From NCBI GenBank assembly GCA_965660935.1, contig CBFIBR010000020.1, forward strand, positions 1 through 37,415: DNA of 37,415 nucleotides. The letters are read 5' to 3'. The translations under genes were made by a program, and so were the position numbers. The notes beneath the pieces were generated by a model. That model ran no database searches. It worked only from the letters and a program-made list of their open reading frames with translations, and was not told the origin of the DNA. Positions 1-7,951 of the stretch are shown piece after piece. The DNA comes from UBA1172 sp002457135 (lineage in GTDB: Bacteria > Pseudomonadota > Alphaproteobacteria > Puniceispirillales > UBA1172). How positions within the stretch are numbered: the stretch's first letter is position 1; every line of letters begins with the position of its first letter.

Positions 1-165
1 GGTCGGGCAGGGAATGGTGGGGAAGCCTTCGGGGGTCAGCATGACGACATTGTAGCCGAGCGAGGTCAATTCCTCGCGGGTCTGGGACAGTGTTCTGACC
101 ACGCCGTTGACCTGAGGGTACCAGGCATCGGTCACAATCATGATCGTCTGTTTGTCATCTTCCAT
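1..165 (-). CDS. GT4-type glycosyltransferase, N-terminal fragment
   Basis: This is the first 55 codons of a gene that runs off the left edge of the window. Translating the minus strand from the ATG at 165 gives a start of MEDDKQTIMIVTDAWYPQVN followed by GVVRTL. The segment TDAWYPQVNGVVRTL is characteristic of the N-terminal Rossmann half of GT4 glycosyltransferases, including the GDP-mannose-dependent alpha-mannosyltransferase group (MgtA-like). Such enzymes act at the cytoplasmic face of the inner membrane on lipid acceptors. Only two bases separate it from the stop of the upstream phosphoesterase gene, so the two are almost certainly co-transcribed and concern envelope lipid synthesis. 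The donor and acceptor cannot be determined from this fragment. Confidence 0.8.
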   Translation of the reverse strand, partial: MEDDKQTIMIVTDAWYPQVNGVVRTLSQTREELTSLGYNVVMLTPEGFPTIPCPT

Positions 166-167
166 GG

Positions 168-1019
168 TCAGCTTGAACCAACAGCGGGCATCATGGCATT
201 GGACACAGGTTCTGCCCCCGCCATGTTGGCCCAGTTGATGATCTCAATACTGCCGTCATGATGTTCAACCATGGCGGTGACGCTCTCAACCCAGTCGCCA
301 TCATTGTAATACCTGATGCCGTCGATTTCGCGGATTTCAGGTTTGTGGATATGCCCGCAGACAACACCGTCACAATCACGCCGCCGGGTTTCGGTCACCA
401 TCGCCGTCTCAAAGGCTGAAATGAATGATACAGCGGATTTCACCTTGTGCTTGAGGTACTGTGAAAACGACCAGTAGGGCAGTTTCAATAACTGCCTGAT
501 CGTGTTGATCAGGCGGTTTGCCCGCAACAGCGAGACATAGGCAAAATCGCCGAGATAGGCCAGCCAGCGGGCATGCTTGATGACATTGTCAAAAAGGTCA
601 CCATGCACGACCCAGAGCTTCTCTCCCGTGGAGGTGTGGTGAATGTAATCCATGTGAATTTCGACCTCACCAAAGCTGTAATCAATGTATTCACGCGCCG
701 CTTCATCATGATTGCCGGGAATGTAGATCACCTTGGTGCCGTTGCGCGCCTTGCGGAGGATTTTCTGGATCACGTCATTATGTTTCTGGGGCCAGAAAAA
801 CCGTTTTTTGAGCTGCCAGCCGTCAATGATATCACCGACAAGGCAGAGCGTTTCACTCTGCGTATGCTTAAGGAAGTGAAGCAGTTCATCAACCCTTGCA
901 CCGGGGGTGCCTAGATGGGTATCAGAAATCCAGATGGTACGAAAGCTGAGGGGCGAGTTAGACAGATCGTTCAAGATACAGTTTCCATTTGCAAACACGA
1001 CTACCAAATGTTGTTGCAT
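168..1019 (-). CDS. LpxH-like metallophosphoesterase (UDP-2,3-diacylglucosamine diphosphatase family)
   Basis: A 283-aa calcineurin-like phosphoesterase with all the metal-binding blocks in order: SDTHLG at residues 32-37, GDIIDGW at 62-68, GNHD at 102-105, HGDLFD at 139-144 and GHIH at 222-225. LpxH-type enzymes cleave the pyrophosphate of UDP-2,3-diacylglucosamine in lipid A synthesis. Many alphaproteobacteria use the unrelated LpxI for that step, so this paralogue, placed upstream of a GT4 glycosyltransferase, may process a different nucleotide-lipid or lipid phosphate. The first 15 or so residues before the conserved core look unconserved. A TTG at codon 16, with GGAAA upstream, is a possible alternative start. 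Family assignment is firm; the exact substrate is inferred. Confidence 0.85.
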   Translation of the reverse strand: MQQHLVVVFANGNCILNDLSNSPLSFRTIWISDTHLGTPGARVDELLHFLKHTQSETLCLVGDIIDGWQLKKRFFWPQKHNDVIQKILRKARNGTKVIYIPGNHDEAAREYIDYSFGEVEIHMDYIHHTSTGEKLWVVHGDLFDNVIKHARWLAYLGDFAYVSLLRANRLINTIRQLLKLPYWSFSQYLKHKVKSAVSFISAFETAMVTETRRRDCDGVVCGHIHKPEIREIDGIRYYNDGDWVESVTAMVEHHDGSIEIINWANMAGAEPVSNAMMPAVGSS

Positions 1020-1142
1020 CCTAGGCGGTCATTATTTCACAAATATGACATGCATCCTCCATGACACTCTCCCCCGGTGGGGGCAAAGGGGGGAATGGGG
1101 GAAGAGCGGGCAGCGATGTTGAAGCTCTCCCTGCCGTGATCG

Positions 1143-2249
1143 TCAGTCCTTGCAGGTGACGATAATATTGCCGGTATGCTGTTTCGACATGAACGCGGTC
1201 TGGGCCTCACGCAACCCGGCAAGGGGGAAGGTTTTCGCCAGCATCGGGCGCAGTTTGCCTTCATCAATCAGCCGCGCCATCCGGTCCATGGTCCCGGGCG
1301 GAACGAGGGTTGAGCCGGTCATCTGCAAATCCTTGTAGATCAGCCAGCGCAGATCAAAATCAATCATCGGCCCGGCAATAGCCCCTGAAGACGAATACCG
1401 CCCGCCATGCGCCAATGCCTTGAGCAGGGCCGGTGTCTGGCCAGCGCCCACCACATCAAGCGCGACCTGGAGCGGCCCGGCAGCGGCGGCGCGGATTTCA
1501 CCCTCCAGATCGGGGCTGTTGCGATCGACCACCGCCGAAGCCCCCAGATCAAGCAGGGCATCGGTCTTGGCCGGATTGGCAATCGCGATAACCCGCGCAC
1601 CACGCAAACGGCAGAGCTGGATAGCATAGGACCCGACCCCGCCAGACGCGCCCGCGATGGCCACAACCTCACCCGGGCGCAGGCCGGTGCGGGCAATCAG
1701 GTTTTCGGCTGTGCTGAGGGAGCAGGGAAAGGTGGCGAGTTCGGCATCAGTCAAGGCGGATTGAACCCGGATCGCGTTGAAGGAGGGAATGGTTGCGTAT
1801 TCAGCATAGCCGCCATCGCATTCCGAGCCGAAATAGGACACTTTCCTGGCATCAAACCAGTCCCCGGCAGGGAGGATCCAGCCATCGGTGATGACGCGCT
1901 CACCCATTCTGGCCTCATCAACGCCTGTGCCGACGGCAACAATCTCACCGGCGGCATCAGCCCCTTGTATCCTCGGGAACCGGATGGATTGCCCGCCCCA
2001 GCTGCCCTGTTCAGGCTTGATATCGGTGAACCCGCTGGCCCCGCCCTCAACGGTAATGCCATCCGTGACCGTATCCGAATACCAGCCCGACCGGGTGTTG
2101 ATATCAGTGTTGTTAAGCCCGCAGGCACCCACCCTGATCAGCACTTCCCCCGGGCCGGGGTGCGGTGTGGGCCAGTCCTCATGATAGTGGAGCTGATCGA
2201 GGCCGCCATGGCCGTGCAGTACAAATGCCCTCATCGTTTCGGGTATCAT
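1143..2249 (-). CDS. zinc-independent medium-chain dehydrogenase/reductase (quinone oxidoreductase-like)
   Basis: An MDR-superfamily oxidoreductase of 368 aa. The start at 2249 (MIPETMRAFVL) is chosen over a longer frame because an AAGGAGG Shine-Dalgarno sequence lies just upstream and the family's N-terminal strand (MRAFVLHGHGG) begins there. The GroES-like catalytic domain occupies roughly the first 160 residues and includes GPGEVLIRV and GACGLNNTDI. The nucleotide-binding domain follows, with GASGGVGSYAIQL as the NAD(P)H loop. The four-cysteine structural zinc lobe of alcohol dehydrogenases is not seen, which points to a quinone/enone reductase-type enzyme. It is transcribed away from the amidase pair. 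The substrate is unknown. Confidence 0.85.
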   Translation of the reverse strand: MIPETMRAFVLHGHGGLDQLHYHEDWPTPHPGPGEVLIRVGACGLNNTDINTRSGWYSDTVTDGITVEGGASGFTDIKPEQGSWGGQSIRFPRIQGADAAGEIVAVGTGVDEARMGERVITDGWILPAGDWFDARKVSYFGSECDGGYAEYATIPSFNAIRVQSALTDAELATFPCSLSTAENLIARTGLRPGEVVAIAGASGGVGSYAIQLCRLRGARVIAIANPAKTDALLDLGASAVVDRNSPDLEGEIRAAAAGPLQVALDVVGAGQTPALLKALAHGGRYSSSGAIAGPMIDFDLRWLIYKDLQMTGSTLVPPGTMDRMARLIDEGKLRPMLAKTFPLAGLREAQTAFMSKQHTGNIIVTCKD

Positions 2250-2362
2250 CACTGCCTCCTTGTTATTCTTTTCCCCAGCTAAACACGAGTTTTCATGTCT
2301 TACCAGCCGGAAAATGCCACCTTCCCGGTTGCGGCGACCGGATGCAGGCGATAGTCTTTGGC

Positions 2363-2575
2363 ATGACATCAGTTACCCCCCAGATTTCCGCCATCAAGGC
2401 CAGGTTGGCCGAGGCTGGCATCAGCCCGGATCAAATCACCCTCGCGCTTGAGACCAGCTCCACCCTCAGGGCCGTTCTCGCCAGAACCGATCACGGTGAT
2501 GACGGTGGGACGATGCGCACGCTCTATGCCGAATTTGCCGCCAGGGCAGCCCCTGATGACGGGGGCGCGGCATGA
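2363..2575 (+). CDS. small acidic protein preceding amidase (possible GatC/AtzG-like partner)
   Basis: A 70-aa reading frame whose stop overlaps the amidase start (ATGA at 2572-2575), the signature of translational coupling. The sequence is helix-rich at the start (QISAIKARLAEAGISPDQIT) and ends in a small acidic, alanine-rich tail. I do not recognise it by sequence. Its position is that of the small subunits that pair with some amidase-signature enzymes: GatC with GatA, and AtzG (DUF4089-like) with AtzE. An in-frame ATG at 2342 would add seven residues and neither start has a strong Shine-Dalgarno sequence, so the exact start is uncertain. Function is an inference from position only. Confidence 0.5.
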   Translation: MTSVTPQISAIKARLAEAGISPDQITLALETSSTLRAVLARTDHGDDGGTMRTLYAEFAARAAPDDGGAA

Positions 2576-3948
2576 CCCGCTTCACCAGTATTGATGACAG
2601 CGTCACCAGCAGCGTTGATAGAGCGGCTGAGGCCACCACAGAAACGCTTGATCTGCTCAAGACCCTGGGGCGTGACCTCAACGCCGTGACCGCTGTTTAT
2701 GATGATCACGCCCTTGGTCAGGCGGCCTCCTTCACCCCGGGGACAGCGCTTTCAGGCGTGCCGCTGGCGCATAAACAGTTGTTCCGGCGTGAGGGCTGGG
2801 GTGATGATGGTGGCTCCCCCAGTTTTGAGGGGCGCATTGCCGGTGAAACCGCCACCGTGATCTCAAAACTTGATGCCGCCGGGGCCATTGATTGCGCCCG
2901 GCTGGTGACGGTGGAATACGCGCTTGGGGTCACCGGCCATAATGACTGGGCCGGAACACCGCAAAACCCGTGGCAACGTGATTATATCTGCGGCGGGTCA
3001 TCCTCGGGGTCGGCGGCGGTTGTTTCTGCCGGGATCGTGCCGGTTGCGCTTGGCTCGGACACCGGCGGGTCGATCCGGTTGCCTGCGGCGGCCTGCGGGC
3101 TGTTCGGGATCAAGCCATCCCAGGGGCTGGTCAGCCGCCATGGTGTTTTCCCGCTTTCGACCTCCCTTGATACCATTGGCCCGCTGGCCCGATCTGTCCG
3201 TGATGCGGCCCTGGTGCTGGAAGTTATTCGCGGCTTTGATGCGGCTGATCCCGAAAGCGTTCGTGCAGGCCAGCCTCCCCTCCTCGCCAGTGCTGAAGAC
3301 GGGCTTGGAGGGCTTCGCATTGGCCGGGCCGAGCCTTACTTCCTGACCGGGAGCGATGCGCCGGTGGCTGATGCAACCGATGCCGCGATCAGGGAAATGG
3401 CCGGACTGGGCGGCACCATCATCGACACCTCCATCCCCGGGATTGAAGACACCAACCCGATCAACGTGTTGCTGATCGCAACCGAGGCGGCGCGGGGCTA
3501 TGCTGAAACCGTGCTGGAAAAGCATCCCGTCATGAATGACCAGACCGTGATGCGGGTGCTGGCCGGTGCCTTCACCGATGAGACGGAATATCAGCGTATC
3601 CTTTCGGCACGCGCCCATCTGGCCCGCCGCATGATCGCAAACCTGTTTGAGGATATTGACCTGCTGGTCACGCCAGTCTGGCCATTCCTGCTGCCGAGCC
3701 GTGATGAAAGCGATGTCGGCGCGAGGCCTGAGGCCGCATCCCTGATGCAGCGTATCGGCCACAACACCCGGCCTTTCAATTTCCTCGGCCTGCCGGTGAT
3801 CACCGTGCCGGTCGGGCTGGACCCGAACGGGTTACCGCTGTCGATCCAGCTGGTCGGCAAACCGTTCGATGAAGCCACCCTGATCAGGGCCGCCACTGCC
3901 CTCGAACGTTATTACGCCTTCTGGGACAGCAGGCCGGCGGGCCTTTAA
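2572..3948 (+). CDS. amidase-signature family amidohydrolase
   Basis: A 458-aa amidase-signature hydrolase. The Ser-cisSer-Lys triad is readable: Lys68 in GVPLAHKQLF, Ser143 in GGSSSGSA and Ser167 in GSDTGGSIRLPAA, the last two spaced 24 residues apart as in malonamidase E2. The protein is full length for the family, with the usual C-terminal NFLGLPVITVPVG segment. Such enzymes hydrolyse carboxamides, including glutaminyl-tRNA amidotransferase substrates, biuret derivatives and aryl or fatty amides. A lone cytosolic amidase coupled to a tiny upstream protein resembles the AtzE/AtzG arrangement more than GatCAB, because no GatB is present. The substrate is not predictable. It converges on the ScfR-like regulator gene with an 18-base gap. 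Confidence 0.9.
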   Translation: MTRFTSIDDSVTSSVDRAAEATTETLDLLKTLGRDLNAVTAVYDDHALGQAASFTPGTALSGVPLAHKQLFRREGWGDDGGSPSFEGRIAGETATVISKLDAAGAIDCARLVTVEYALGVTGHNDWAGTPQNPWQRDYICGGSSSGSAAVVSAGIVPVALGSDTGGSIRLPAAACGLFGIKPSQGLVSRHGVFPLSTSLDTIGPLARSVRDAALVLEVIRGFDAADPESVRAGQPPLLASAEDGLGGLRIGRAEPYFLTGSDAPVADATDAAIREMAGLGGTIIDTSIPGIEDTNPINVLLIATEAARGYAETVLEKHPVMNDQTVMRVLAGAFTDETEYQRILSARAHLARRMIANLFEDIDLLVTPVWPFLLPSRDESDVGARPEAASLMQRIGHNTRPFNFLGLPVITVPVGLDPNGLPLSIQLVGKPFDEATLIRAATALERYYAFWDSRPAGL

Positions 3949-3966
3949 CCTGTCAGCAGGGCAGGA

Positions 3967-5370
3967 TCAGTTGTCGTAGCGGGTGCTGCCACGGCGGCTC
4001 GGGTCGATATTCAGTTCGACCAGAAGCGGCTGATGGGCGCGCTGTGAGCATCCTTCCCTCGGGCAAAGATGGCAGTTGATCCCGATCTTTGAGAAATCCT
4101 TTTTGTCCCTGATCGCAAACGGCTTGGCGTAGACCATCTTGTCGGCATGCTCAATGCTGCACCCCAGCGATAGCACCAGCCGCCTGTCCTGGGTATCATT
4201 GCTGAAGGCCGGGCGTTCGGTGGTGCGGCTGAGGGTGAAGAAACGGCCACCATCAGGCAGCTCAACAAACTGCGGCACCACAACCCCGGGGGTCCGGAAC
4301 GCTGTGTGCATGTTCCAGACCGGGCATGAACCGCCGTATTCGGCAATCTGAAAGGCGGTGGAATTGAACCGCTTGGTGACGTTTCCAGCCTTGTCGACAC
4401 GCAGGAAAAAGAACGGAATGCCCTTGTTGCCCTCTCTCTGCAAGGTGGTCAGGCGATGGCAGACCTGCTCAAAGCTGACCCCGAAACGCGCTGCCATGCG
4501 GTCAATATCATAGTCGCTTTCGGTGGCGAAGGTGAGGAACACATCATAAGGCATCAAGAGCGCGGCGGCGAAATAGTTGGCCAGCTCGACCTTGCATCGG
4601 TTGATGACACTCTCGCGATCATCTGTCAGGCGGGAGATGACTTTTTCTAGCGCGGCATCGCATTCAAGGAAACACAGGAGATGCGCCAACTGGAACACCC
4701 TGTTGATGTGATCCAGCCCCTCGGACAACAGAACCTCGTTATCCTCGGCGGTGTAGATGCGCAAGGCATCGCCCAGTTCCTCGACCCGGCACAATTTGAC
4801 CAAGATACCATGCCTGTCCTTGAGCCGTCCTTTCAATGCGCTGTAAATATCATCCACGCTTTCGCCCAGATCAGCGTTCAGCTTTGCCGCCTCCCGTTCC
4901 AGCTCGGGGAAGAAGTTTGAGTTGCTGCGGAAGAAATCATGGATCACGGTTTCGGCCGAGGTGGTGAGCAATTCTTGCGGCATCCGTTCATGGCCAAGCC
5001 GCATCATGTTTTCCACCAGCATCCGGTATTCGCCATAGAGCTTCATGAACTGGCTGGTAAAGACAGGGGTATTTTCAATCGCGCTGCGCAATTCCCGAGC
5101 ATCGGGGGACTTGTCGCTGAAGATAGGATCAGCCACCGCCCGGCGCAGATCATCGAAAATCTTATCGTCATTGTCGCTAACCAGATCCTGCCAGTCGACC
5201 CCGTAGGATTCGAGCAACCCGACCAGAACCCTGACAGAAAGGCTCCGTTGATTGTGTTCCATCAGGTTGATATAAGCAGGGCTGACCCCGAGACGATTGG
5301 CCATTTCGGCCTGGGTATGTCCATGTTCACGGCGCAGCTGCCGCAACCTTGGACCAACAAACGTTTTCAT
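3967..5370 (-). CDS. XRE-family ScfR/RamB-type transcriptional regulator
   Basis: A 467-aa regulator. An XRE helix-turn-helix occupies about residues 7-60 (RLRQLRREHGHTQAEMANRL, then VSPAYINLMEHNQR). A long middle region contains an IrrE/ImmA-like segment (ELANYFAAALLMP). A cysteine-bearing C-terminus follows (CHLCPREGCSQRAHQP), typical of the short-chain fatty acyl-CoA regulator family (ScfR, PccR, RamB, MccR). Family members sense acyl-CoA or related metabolites and control propionate, acetate or glyoxylate-linked metabolism. GGGGGA precedes the ATG. It diverges from the serine-glyoxylate aminotransferase gene across a 152-base AT-rich region with inverted repeats, so that gene and itself are the obvious candidate targets. 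The ligand is unknown. Confidence 0.88.
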   Translation of the reverse strand: MKTFVGPRLRQLRREHGHTQAEMANRLGVSPAYINLMEHNQRSLSVRVLVGLLESYGVDWQDLVSDNDDKIFDDLRRAVADPIFSDKSPDARELRSAIENTPVFTSQFMKLYGEYRMLVENMMRLGHERMPQELLTTSAETVIHDFFRSNSNFFPELEREAAKLNADLGESVDDIYSALKGRLKDRHGILVKLCRVEELGDALRIYTAEDNEVLLSEGLDHINRVFQLAHLLCFLECDAALEKVISRLTDDRESVINRCKVELANYFAAALLMPYDVFLTFATESDYDIDRMAARFGVSFEQVCHRLTTLQREGNKGIPFFFLRVDKAGNVTKRFNSTAFQIAEYGGSCPVWNMHTAFRTPGVVVPQFVELPDGGRFFTLSRTTERPAFSNDTQDRRLVLSLGCSIEHADKMVYAKPFAIRDKKDFSKIGINCHLCPREGCSQRAHQPLLVELNIDPSRRGSTRYDN

Positions 5371-5522
5371 TTAAATCCCCCAACAGGCAACACAACATTA
5401 ACAACTTAACATAAAATAGACCTGTTTTGTTAACAGTAAACACATTTACACCAATTTTGGTGCGTTTTTAATTATTACCTGTCAAGTTCAAATCCTTGTT
5501 GTTGCTTAGAGGAGAAAACGTG
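5371..5522. promoter_or_regulatory. divergent promoter region with inverted repeats
   Basis: This AT-rich spacer lies between the divergent regulator and aminotransferase genes. It holds an inverted repeat at 5450-5463 (CACCAA-TT-TTGGTG) and a TGTTAACA palindrome at 5429-5436 nested in TGTTTTGTTAACAGTAAACA (5424-5443). Further TTAAC-containing words lie at 5397-5412. These are plausible operator sites for the adjacent ScfR-like regulator, but no -10/-35 pair was assigned with confidence. Confidence 0.45.
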
Positions 5523-6713
5523 ATGACCGGATTTAAGTGCCTGGCTGTACCAGGACCAACCAATATGCCGTTCGAAGTAAGACAAGCCATGGATGTTGCG
5601 CTTGAAGATCATCGCGCCCCCGACTTCCCCGACTTTACTATCCCCCTTTTGAATGATGTCAAAAAGATTTTCCGTACCGAGACCGGTCACGCCATCATTT
5701 TCCCGGGTTCAGGCACTGGCGGCTGGGAAAGCGCTATCGCCAACACACTGAACGCCGGTGACAAAGTTCTGACCTCTTCCTTTGGCCAGTTTTCCTGGCT
5801 CTGGGTTGATATGTGCTCTCGTTTTGGCCTCGATGTTCACAACGTTGAGGTAGAATGGGGCCGCGGCGTGCCGCTCGGCGCTTACCGCGAAGCCCTCGAA
5901 AAAGACACCAACCATGAGATCAAGGCTGTTCTCGTTTGCCATAACGAAACAGCCACCGGTGTGACCAGCTCGGTCAAGGCAGTGCGTGAGCTGCTTGACG
6001 ACCTGAAGCATCCGGCACTGCTCTTTGTTGATGGTGTCAGTTCTGTCGGTTCCCTCGAATTCCGCATGGATGACTGGGGTGTCGATGTGGCCGTTTCCGG
6101 TTCACAAAAAGGTTTCATGCTCCCAACAGGCCTAGCAATCGTCGGGGTTAGCCAAAAGGCCATGGAGCAGAAGAAGCAGGCAACTCTCCCTGTCTGCTTC
6201 TTCGATTTCGGCGACATGATCAAGATGAACTCCCAGGGGTATTTCCCATACACCCCGCCAGTAACGCTCCTGCGTGGCCTGCGTGCCTCGGTGGATATGC
6301 TGCTGGATGAAGGCCTTGATAATGTTGCGCATCGCCACAATCGCCTGGCTGAAGGTGTTCGCCGTGCCGTGACGGCATGGGGCCTGAACAACTGCGCCCA
6401 GGAGGCCCAGTGGCACTCCGATACCGTGACCGCCATCAAGATGAATGAAGGTCAGGATGCCAATGCCGTGATCCAGACAGCCTATCATGACTATAAGGTT
6501 TCGCTTGGTGCGGGCCTCAGCGTCCTGAACGGCAAGGTGTTCCGCATCGGTCACCTCGGCTGGCTCAATGAGACCATGGTGCTTCAGGCCCTTGGCGGTG
6601 TTGAACTGGCCATGCGCAAGGTCGGCGTTGCCTTCGAAGCCGGCTCCGGCGTTGGTGCCGCCATCGATTTCTACACAGAGACAGCCGCCAGCAACAAAAT
6701 GGCCGCTGAATAA
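5523..6713 (+). CDS. serine-glyoxylate (or aspartate-glyoxylate) aminotransferase family protein
   Basis: A 396-aa PLP-dependent class V aminotransferase of the alanine/serine-glyoxylate group. The start has a strong GAGGAG ribosome-binding site. The fold markers are GPTNMP near the N-terminus, DGVSS with Asp170 for the PLP pyridine nitrogen, and SGSQKG with Lys196 as the Schiff-base lysine. Members convert glyoxylate to glycine with serine, alanine or aspartate as donor. SgaA works in the serine cycle and in photorespiration-like salvage. BhcA, of the same family, starts the beta-hydroxyaspartate cycle. No bhcB, bhcC or bhcD homologue is adjacent, so the donor cannot be fixed. A perfect intrinsic terminator follows directly. 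The adjacent ScfR-like regulator suggests control by C2/C3 carbon status. Confidence 0.88.
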   Translation: MTGFKCLAVPGPTNMPFEVRQAMDVALEDHRAPDFPDFTIPLLNDVKKIFRTETGHAIIFPGSGTGGWESAIANTLNAGDKVLTSSFGQFSWLWVDMCSRFGLDVHNVEVEWGRGVPLGAYREALEKDTNHEIKAVLVCHNETATGVTSSVKAVRELLDDLKHPALLFVDGVSSVGSLEFRMDDWGVDVAVSGSQKGFMLPTGLAIVGVSQKAMEQKKQATLPVCFFDFGDMIKMNSQGYFPYTPPVTLLRGLRASVDMLLDEGLDNVAHRHNRLAEGVRRAVTAWGLNNCAQEAQWHSDTVTAIKMNEGQDANAVIQTAYHDYKVSLGAGLSVLNGKVFRIGHLGWLNETMVLQALGGVELAMRKVGVAFEAGSGVGAAIDFYTETAASNKMAAE

Positions 6714-6740
6714 TACCTCCCTCAGTTCCTCTGTGAGCGA

Positions 6741-6770
6741 CCCGCCCATGAAAATGGGCGGGTTTTTTTT
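6741..6770 (+). terminator. Rho-independent terminator after the aminotransferase
   Basis: A perfect nine-base-pair stem (CCCGCCCAT with ATGGGCGGG, 6741-6749 and 6754-6762) closes a GAAA tetraloop and is followed by eight T residues (6763-6770). It ends the single-gene transcript of the aminotransferase and insulates it from the convergent dehydrogenase gene. Confidence 0.95.
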
Positions 6771-6796
6771 CGCCAACCCAGGATCAGATACCGGTA

Positions 6797-7876
6797 TCAG
6801 GTGGCTGTGTTGCTGCCCTTGATGGCGGCGATGACCGCATCGGTCACATCCCGGGTGGTGGCCGTGCCGCCGATATCAGGGGTGATAATCCCGGCCGCGC
6901 AGACAGCCTCAACCGCGTTCATCAGCATTTCGGCAGAATCGCCCTCCCCCAGGTGGTCCAGCATCTGGGCTGCGGTCCAGAAACTGGCAACAGGGTTGGC
7001 AATGCCCTTGCCGGTAATATCAAAGGCGGAACCGTGGATCGGCTCAAACATAGACGGGAATCGCCGTTCGGGATCAATATTGGCGGTGGGTGCAACCCCC
7101 AGGCTTCCCGCCAGCGCACCGGCCAGATCAGACAGGATATCGGCGTGCAGGTTGGTGGCAACAACGGTATCGAGGCTTTCGGGTTGCAGCACCATGCGCG
7201 CGGTCATGGCATCAACCAGCATCTTGTCCCAGGTAACATCGGGGAATTCGGCCGCAACCTCGGCGGCGATTTCATCCCACATCACCATGCCGTGACGCTG
7301 GGCGTTTGATTTTGTCACCACGGTGAGCAGTTTTCGCGGCCTTGCCTGGGCAATCCGGAAGGCATAGCGCATGATGCGGGCAACACCGACACGGGTAAAA
7401 ATGGCCACTTCGGTGCCGACTTCCTCAGGCATGCCGCGATGCGCCCTGCCGCCACTGCCGGCGTATTCGCCTTCGGAATTCTCCCGGACAATGACCCAGT
7501 CGAGCATCCCGATTTCAGCCTTCCGCAAGGGTGAGGTAATGCCCGGGATAATCCGGGTCGGGCGGACATTGGCGTATTGATCAAAACCCTGACAGATCGG
7601 CAGGCGCAATCCCCAGAGTGTAATATGATCAGGCACATCAGGCGCGCCCACTGCCCCGAAATAGATGGCATCAACATCCCTGATCTGATCCAGCCCGTCT
7701 TCCGGCATCATGACACCGTGACGGCGATAGTAATCGGACCCCCAGTCGAAATGGCGGATATCAAACGCCAGCGCACCATCGCGTTCGGCCAGTGCCTCCA
7801 GCACCTCGAGACCGGCGTTGATCACTTCGGGGCCGATACCATCGGCGGGGATAGAGGCTATGGAATAAGTACGCAT
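6797..7876 (-). CDS. tartrate/D-malate dehydrogenase (isocitrate/isopropylmalate dehydrogenase family)
   Basis: A 359-aa metal- and NAD-dependent decarboxylating dehydrogenase. The start at 7876 (MRTYSIASIPADGIGPEV) has a GAGGA site upstream. Family blocks include GDGIGPEV, FGAVGAPDVPDHITLWG, QYANVRPTRI, VIVRENSEGEYAG, VTKSNAQRHGM and FEPIHGSAFDITGKGIANP. The DHITLWGLRLPICQ segment and the ENSEGEYAG context fit the tartrate/D-malate dehydrogenase branch (TtuC/DmlA) better than LeuB. Such enzymes oxidise D-malate to pyruvate and CO2, or tartrate to oxaloglycolate. It diverges from a maleate-isomerase-like gene, so the pair suggests use of unusual C4 dicarboxylate isomers. The exact substrate needs an assay. 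Confidence 0.88.
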   Translation of the reverse strand: MRTYSIASIPADGIGPEVINAGLEVLEALAERDGALAFDIRHFDWGSDYYRRHGVMMPEDGLDQIRDVDAIYFGAVGAPDVPDHITLWGLRLPICQGFDQYANVRPTRIIPGITSPLRKAEIGMLDWVIVRENSEGEYAGSGGRAHRGMPEEVGTEVAIFTRVGVARIMRYAFRIAQARPRKLLTVVTKSNAQRHGMVMWDEIAAEVAAEFPDVTWDKMLVDAMTARMVLQPESLDTVVATNLHADILSDLAGALAGSLGVAPTANIDPERRFPSMFEPIHGSAFDITGKGIANPVASFWTAAQMLDHLGEGDSAEMLMNAVEAVCAAGIITPDIGGTATTRDVTDAVIAAIKGSNTAT

Positions 7877-7951
7877 GGCATCCTCATAAAAAACATTTGC
7901 AACGGGAAAGGTTTTACGATCATGGTTGATGAAAACAATAAGGTTTTCATC

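Noticed and set aside
1407..2282. A 291-codon plus-strand frame opposite the medium-chain reductase
   Set aside because: It is a shadow of the MDR gene, without conserved motifs.
2572..3948. Glutamyl-tRNA amidotransferase subunit A (GatA)
   Set aside because: No gatB is present and the small upstream protein does not show recognisable GatC sequence; the general amidase call is safer.
5523..6713. Assignment of the aminotransferase as BhcA of the beta-hydroxyaspartate cycle
   Set aside because: bhcB, bhcC and bhcD homologues are not adjacent, and sequence motifs visible by eye do not separate BhcA from SgaA.
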